Assembly: GCA_041744795.1 (NCBI GenBank)
Contig: JBGTKD010000096.1
Location: 1-7,892, forward strand
DNA length: 7,892 nt
DNA from: DATHWB01 sp041744795
GTDB lineage: Bacteria > Actinomycetota > Acidimicrobiia > Spongiisociales > ZC4RG35
Reading direction: 5' to 3'
The position numbers and the translations under genes are program-made. Numbering within the stretch: position 1 is the stretch's first letter; each line of letters starts with the position of its first letter. The notes under the pieces were generated by a model. That model was given only the letters and a program-made list of their open reading frames with translations. It did not search any database and was not told where the DNA came from. Positions 6,493 to 7,892 of the stretch are shown here, one piece after another.

Positions 6493-7269
6493 TCAGATCG
6501 AGGCGAGATTCTCGAGGAACGGCACGGCGGTGAAGATCTCGACGAAGAACGACGACAAGCGGGTCACATTGTTCGTGAATAGCAACAAGCCGAAAGCCAC
6601 CATCACAAAGCCTGATGCCAGGTTGATGGGTCGCATCCAACGCCGCATCGCCTTGAGGGCGCCGAACGCTCTACGCAGTCCGAGGCCGGTGAGCACAAAC
6701 GGAACTCCGAGACCCATCGAGAAAACAAACAGCAACGCCATGCCCTGGTAGACGGTGTCGCGGGTAGCGGCGATCGTGAGCACGCCCGCAAGGATCGGTC
6801 CGATGCATGCTGTCCAGCCGAACCCGAATGCGGCCCCCATTACCGGCGGCGCCCAAGCGCCCAGCTTCGATGGCCGGACGTCGAGCCGGCGCTCCTGAGA
6901 GAGCTTTCCGAAGAGACCGCGGTTCGAGAAAGCCATACCGATCATCAACAGACCAAACGCAATGACGACGGCCCCCGCGATCCGGCCGGTCAACGTCTGG
7001 TTGCGGTTTAGGACGCCGGCAATCGAGGTGGCAAACGCACCCGTGGCCACGAAGACGGCGGTGAACCCGAGGACGAACAATCCGGTGACGCGAAGCATGC
7101 GGAGCCGGGAGGCGTCTCCGCTCTGAAGGTCGGCAACTGAATACCCGGACATCAGCCCGAGATACCCGGGCACGAGGGGAAGGACACACGGCGAGAGGAA
7201 CGCCAGCAGTCCGCCCCCGAACGCGAAGGTGGCCTGAGCGAGGAACCCCAAAGAAGCAAAGTCGTCCAT
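6493..7269 (-). CDS. ccdA: CcdA/DsbD-like thiol-disulfide transmembrane electron carrier
   Basis: CcdA-family proteins carry reducing power across the cytoplasmic membrane to extracytoplasmic thioredoxin-like partners, often for cytochrome c maturation. The 258-residue product has about six hydrophobic segments and the two family cysteines, Cys28 in LSPCVLPLVPGYLG (first helix) and Cys155 in GWTACIGPILAGVL (fourth helix), each beside conserved prolines. The frame remains open upstream to 7416, but those 49 codons translate repeat copy C and lack a hydrophobic or family character, so I start at ATG 7269; GTG 7272 is possible. It precedes trpE by 21 nt in the same direction. No cytochrome c biogenesis partner (ResB, CcsA, TlpA-like) is visible here. 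The gene symbol rests on family resemblance, and the exact redox partner is unknown. Confidence 0.9.
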   Translation of the reverse strand: MDDFASLGFLAQATFAFGGGLLAFLSPCVLPLVPGYLGLMSGYSVADLQSGDASRLRMLRVTGLFVLGFTAVFVATGAFATSIAGVLNRNQTLTGRIAGAVVIAFGLLMIGMAFSNRGLFGKLSQERRLDVRPSKLGAWAPPVMGAAFGFGWTACIGPILAGVLTIAATRDTVYQGMALLFVFSMGLGVPFVLTGLGLRRAFGALKAMRRWMRPINLASGFVMVAFGLLLFTNNVTRLSSFFVEIFTAVPFLENLASI

Positions 7270-7277
7270 CACGCTCG

Positions 7278-7283
7278 ATGATC
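7278..7283 (-). promoter_or_regulatory. Candidate -10 box for ccdA-trpE-ygfZ operon
   Basis: GATCAT (4 of 6 to TATAAT) on the minus strand ends 5 nt before GTG 7272 and 8 nt before ATG 7269. No clear -35 or Shine-Dalgarno is seen. If real, it would give a leaderless operon transcript. Confidence 0.2.
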
Positions 7284-7348
7284 CCACTTGCGGACCCCAA
7301 GTCCAGTCCCCAACCCCCAAAGTTTCGCAACCCGTCACAACCCGACAG

Positions 7349-7404
7349 CGCGTTTTGAGCGCAAGAAGGTCGCAAAAATGCGACGTTCTGCGGGAGAAAA
7401 CGCG
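7349..7404 (+). repeat. 56-nt palindromic element, copy C
   Basis: About 50 of 56 positions match the 4048-4103 copy without gaps. Positions 7364-7389 form the long hairpin (11-bp arms, AAAA loop) with a single mismatch caused by AGAAGG instead of AGAACG. The distal arm is altered (GAGAAAACGCG), which weakens the alternative hairpin. It lies in the 261-bp divergent spacer between the ccdA-like and MFS genes, where no stop codon uses it. Confidence 0.8.
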
Positions 7405-7444
7405 CCGGGGGACCACGGCGGACGCCCCCGTCGGCGCACGACAG
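7405..7444. other. 40-nt GC-rich spacer between repeat copies C and D
   Basis: This short segment separates the inverted pair of copies and contains CGGGGG at 7406-7411 and CCCCCG at 7425-7430, which could form a 6-bp stem with a 13-nt loop. It has no coding potential that I can support. Confidence 0.35.
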
Positions 7445-7500
7445 CGCGTTCTGTACCGCAGAACGCGTCATTTTCGACCCGTTTGTGCGGCTAAAACCGG
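7445..7500 (-). repeat. 56-nt palindromic element, diverged copy D
   Basis: Read on the minus strand, about 41 of 56 positions match the 4048-4103 copy without gaps. The long hairpin is destroyed, but the second is extended to a perfect 9-bp inverted repeat: CGCGTTCTG at 7445-7453 and CAGAACGCG at 7459-7467 around a 5-nt loop. It ends 30 nt before the MFS start and may affect that promoter. Confidence 0.7.
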
Positions 7501-7518
7501 TCCGGGGGTGGGGGGTCG

Positions 7519-7524
7519 TAGTGT
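7519..7524 (+). promoter_or_regulatory. Candidate -10 box for the MFS gene
   Basis: TAGTGT fits the loose TAnnnT pattern and ends 6 nt before GTG 7531. No -35 is evident, because the upstream bases are G-rich and then enter repeat copy D. Weak evidence. Confidence 0.25.
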
Positions 7525-7530
7525 TTGGGG

Positions 7531-7892
7531 GTGATCAGGCGGGTTTTGCGGGTGCTGTTTCCGTTCGGGAGGTTTGACCCTGCCGCGCGGACGCTCGTGG
7601 CCCTCATGTGGATGGTGGGCGTGCTCGCCTCGTTTGCTGCTTCGCACGCCTCCTCCACGATCCCCTTCTCGCGCGTCAGCCTCGGACTGACCGAAGGTGA
7701 AATGAGCCTTGTGCTGGCGATTGCCCGCTTCGCCGGGATCACCTCCCTCCTCTTCTCCTGGTGGGGGGACAAGACCGGGCGACGCAAGCCGTTCCTGGCG
7801 GCGTTCGCGCTACTGGTCGTGGCCACAGCAGGCACGGCCTGGGTGGAGACCGGCTGGCAGTTCGCCGCGCTCCAAGCCGTAACCCGCGCCGC
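7531..7892 (+). CDS. Major facilitator superfamily transporter, N-terminal part
   Basis: The open frame (120 complete codons) runs off the right edge. A charged N-terminus is followed by a hydrophobic segment at about residues 21-40, a second at about 58-76, then the MFS motif A, GDKTGRRK, at residues 79-86 in the loop between helices 2 and 3, and a third hydrophobic segment at about 88-105. It is therefore an inner-membrane secondary transporter or a related permease; the substrate cannot be judged from this portion. An in-frame TAG at 7519-7521 limits the start to TTG 7525, GTG 7531 or later codons such as ATG 7606. GTG 7531 keeps the whole first helix and has a -10-like hexamer 6 nt upstream. 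It diverges from the ccdA-like gene, with two repeat copies between them. Confidence 0.88.
   Translation, partial: MIRRVLRVLFPFGRFDPAARTLVALMWMVGVLASFAASHASSTIPFSRVSLGLTEGEMSLVLAIARFAGITSLLFSWWGDKTGRRKPFLAAFALLVVATAGTAWVETGWQFAALQAVTRA

Noticed and set aside
7445..7467. GTTC/GAAC palindrome as a LexA (SOS) box
   Set aside because: Actinobacterial SOS boxes read GAAC-N4-GTTC. Here the order is inverted and the spacing is wrong.
7349..7500. Repeat pair as a CRISPR array
   Set aside because: There are only two copies, in opposite orientation, diverged, with a single 40-nt spacer and no cas genes.

Overview
The window is GC-rich bacterial DNA, densely packed with genes that have short or overlapping junctions. 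Protein signatures and codon use (mostly G or C in third positions) suggest a high-GC actinobacterial lineage. A stand-alone trpF argues against groups such as Streptomyces and Mycobacterium, where PriA replaces TrpF, so a deeper branch such as Acidimicrobiia is plausible. This assignment is inference.

Layout, left to right: trpF (minus strand, cut by the left edge) and trpC (minus, 4-nt ATGA overlap with trpF); a short divergent spacer; a GH13 alpha-glucosidase-like gene (plus); a solitary gene fusing an AbiEi-like winged helix to a Vsr/DUF559-like nuclease fold (plus); then a minus-strand operon read ccdA-like, trpE, ygfZ (trpE and ygfZ overlap, ccdA and trpE are 21 nt apart); a 261-bp divergent spacer; and the start of an MFS transporter (plus, cut by the right edge). 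No gene-free stretch exceeds about 260 bases.

The minus-strand genes include three steps of tryptophan synthesis: TrpE (chorismate to anthranilate), TrpF (phosphoribosylanthranilate isomerisation) and TrpC (indole-glycerol phosphate synthesis). trpE is separated from trpC-trpF by the two plus-strand genes, which look like a later insertion into a once closer trp neighbourhood. trpG, trpD, trpB and trpA are not in the window.

The most unusual content is not a gene. A 56-nt palindromic element occurs four times, at 3044-3099 (+), 4048-4103 (-), 7349-7404 (+) and 7445-7500 (-), and aligns without gaps. A degenerate trace lies near 1349-1366. The first two copies bracket the AbiEi/nuclease gene in inverted orientation and supply the last two codons and the stop (CCG TTT TGA) of both the glucosidase gene and ygfZ. 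The other two form the same inverted pair with no gene between them. I can name no published family for the element. It looks like an uncharacterised REP- or MITE-like repeat with two mutually exclusive hairpins.
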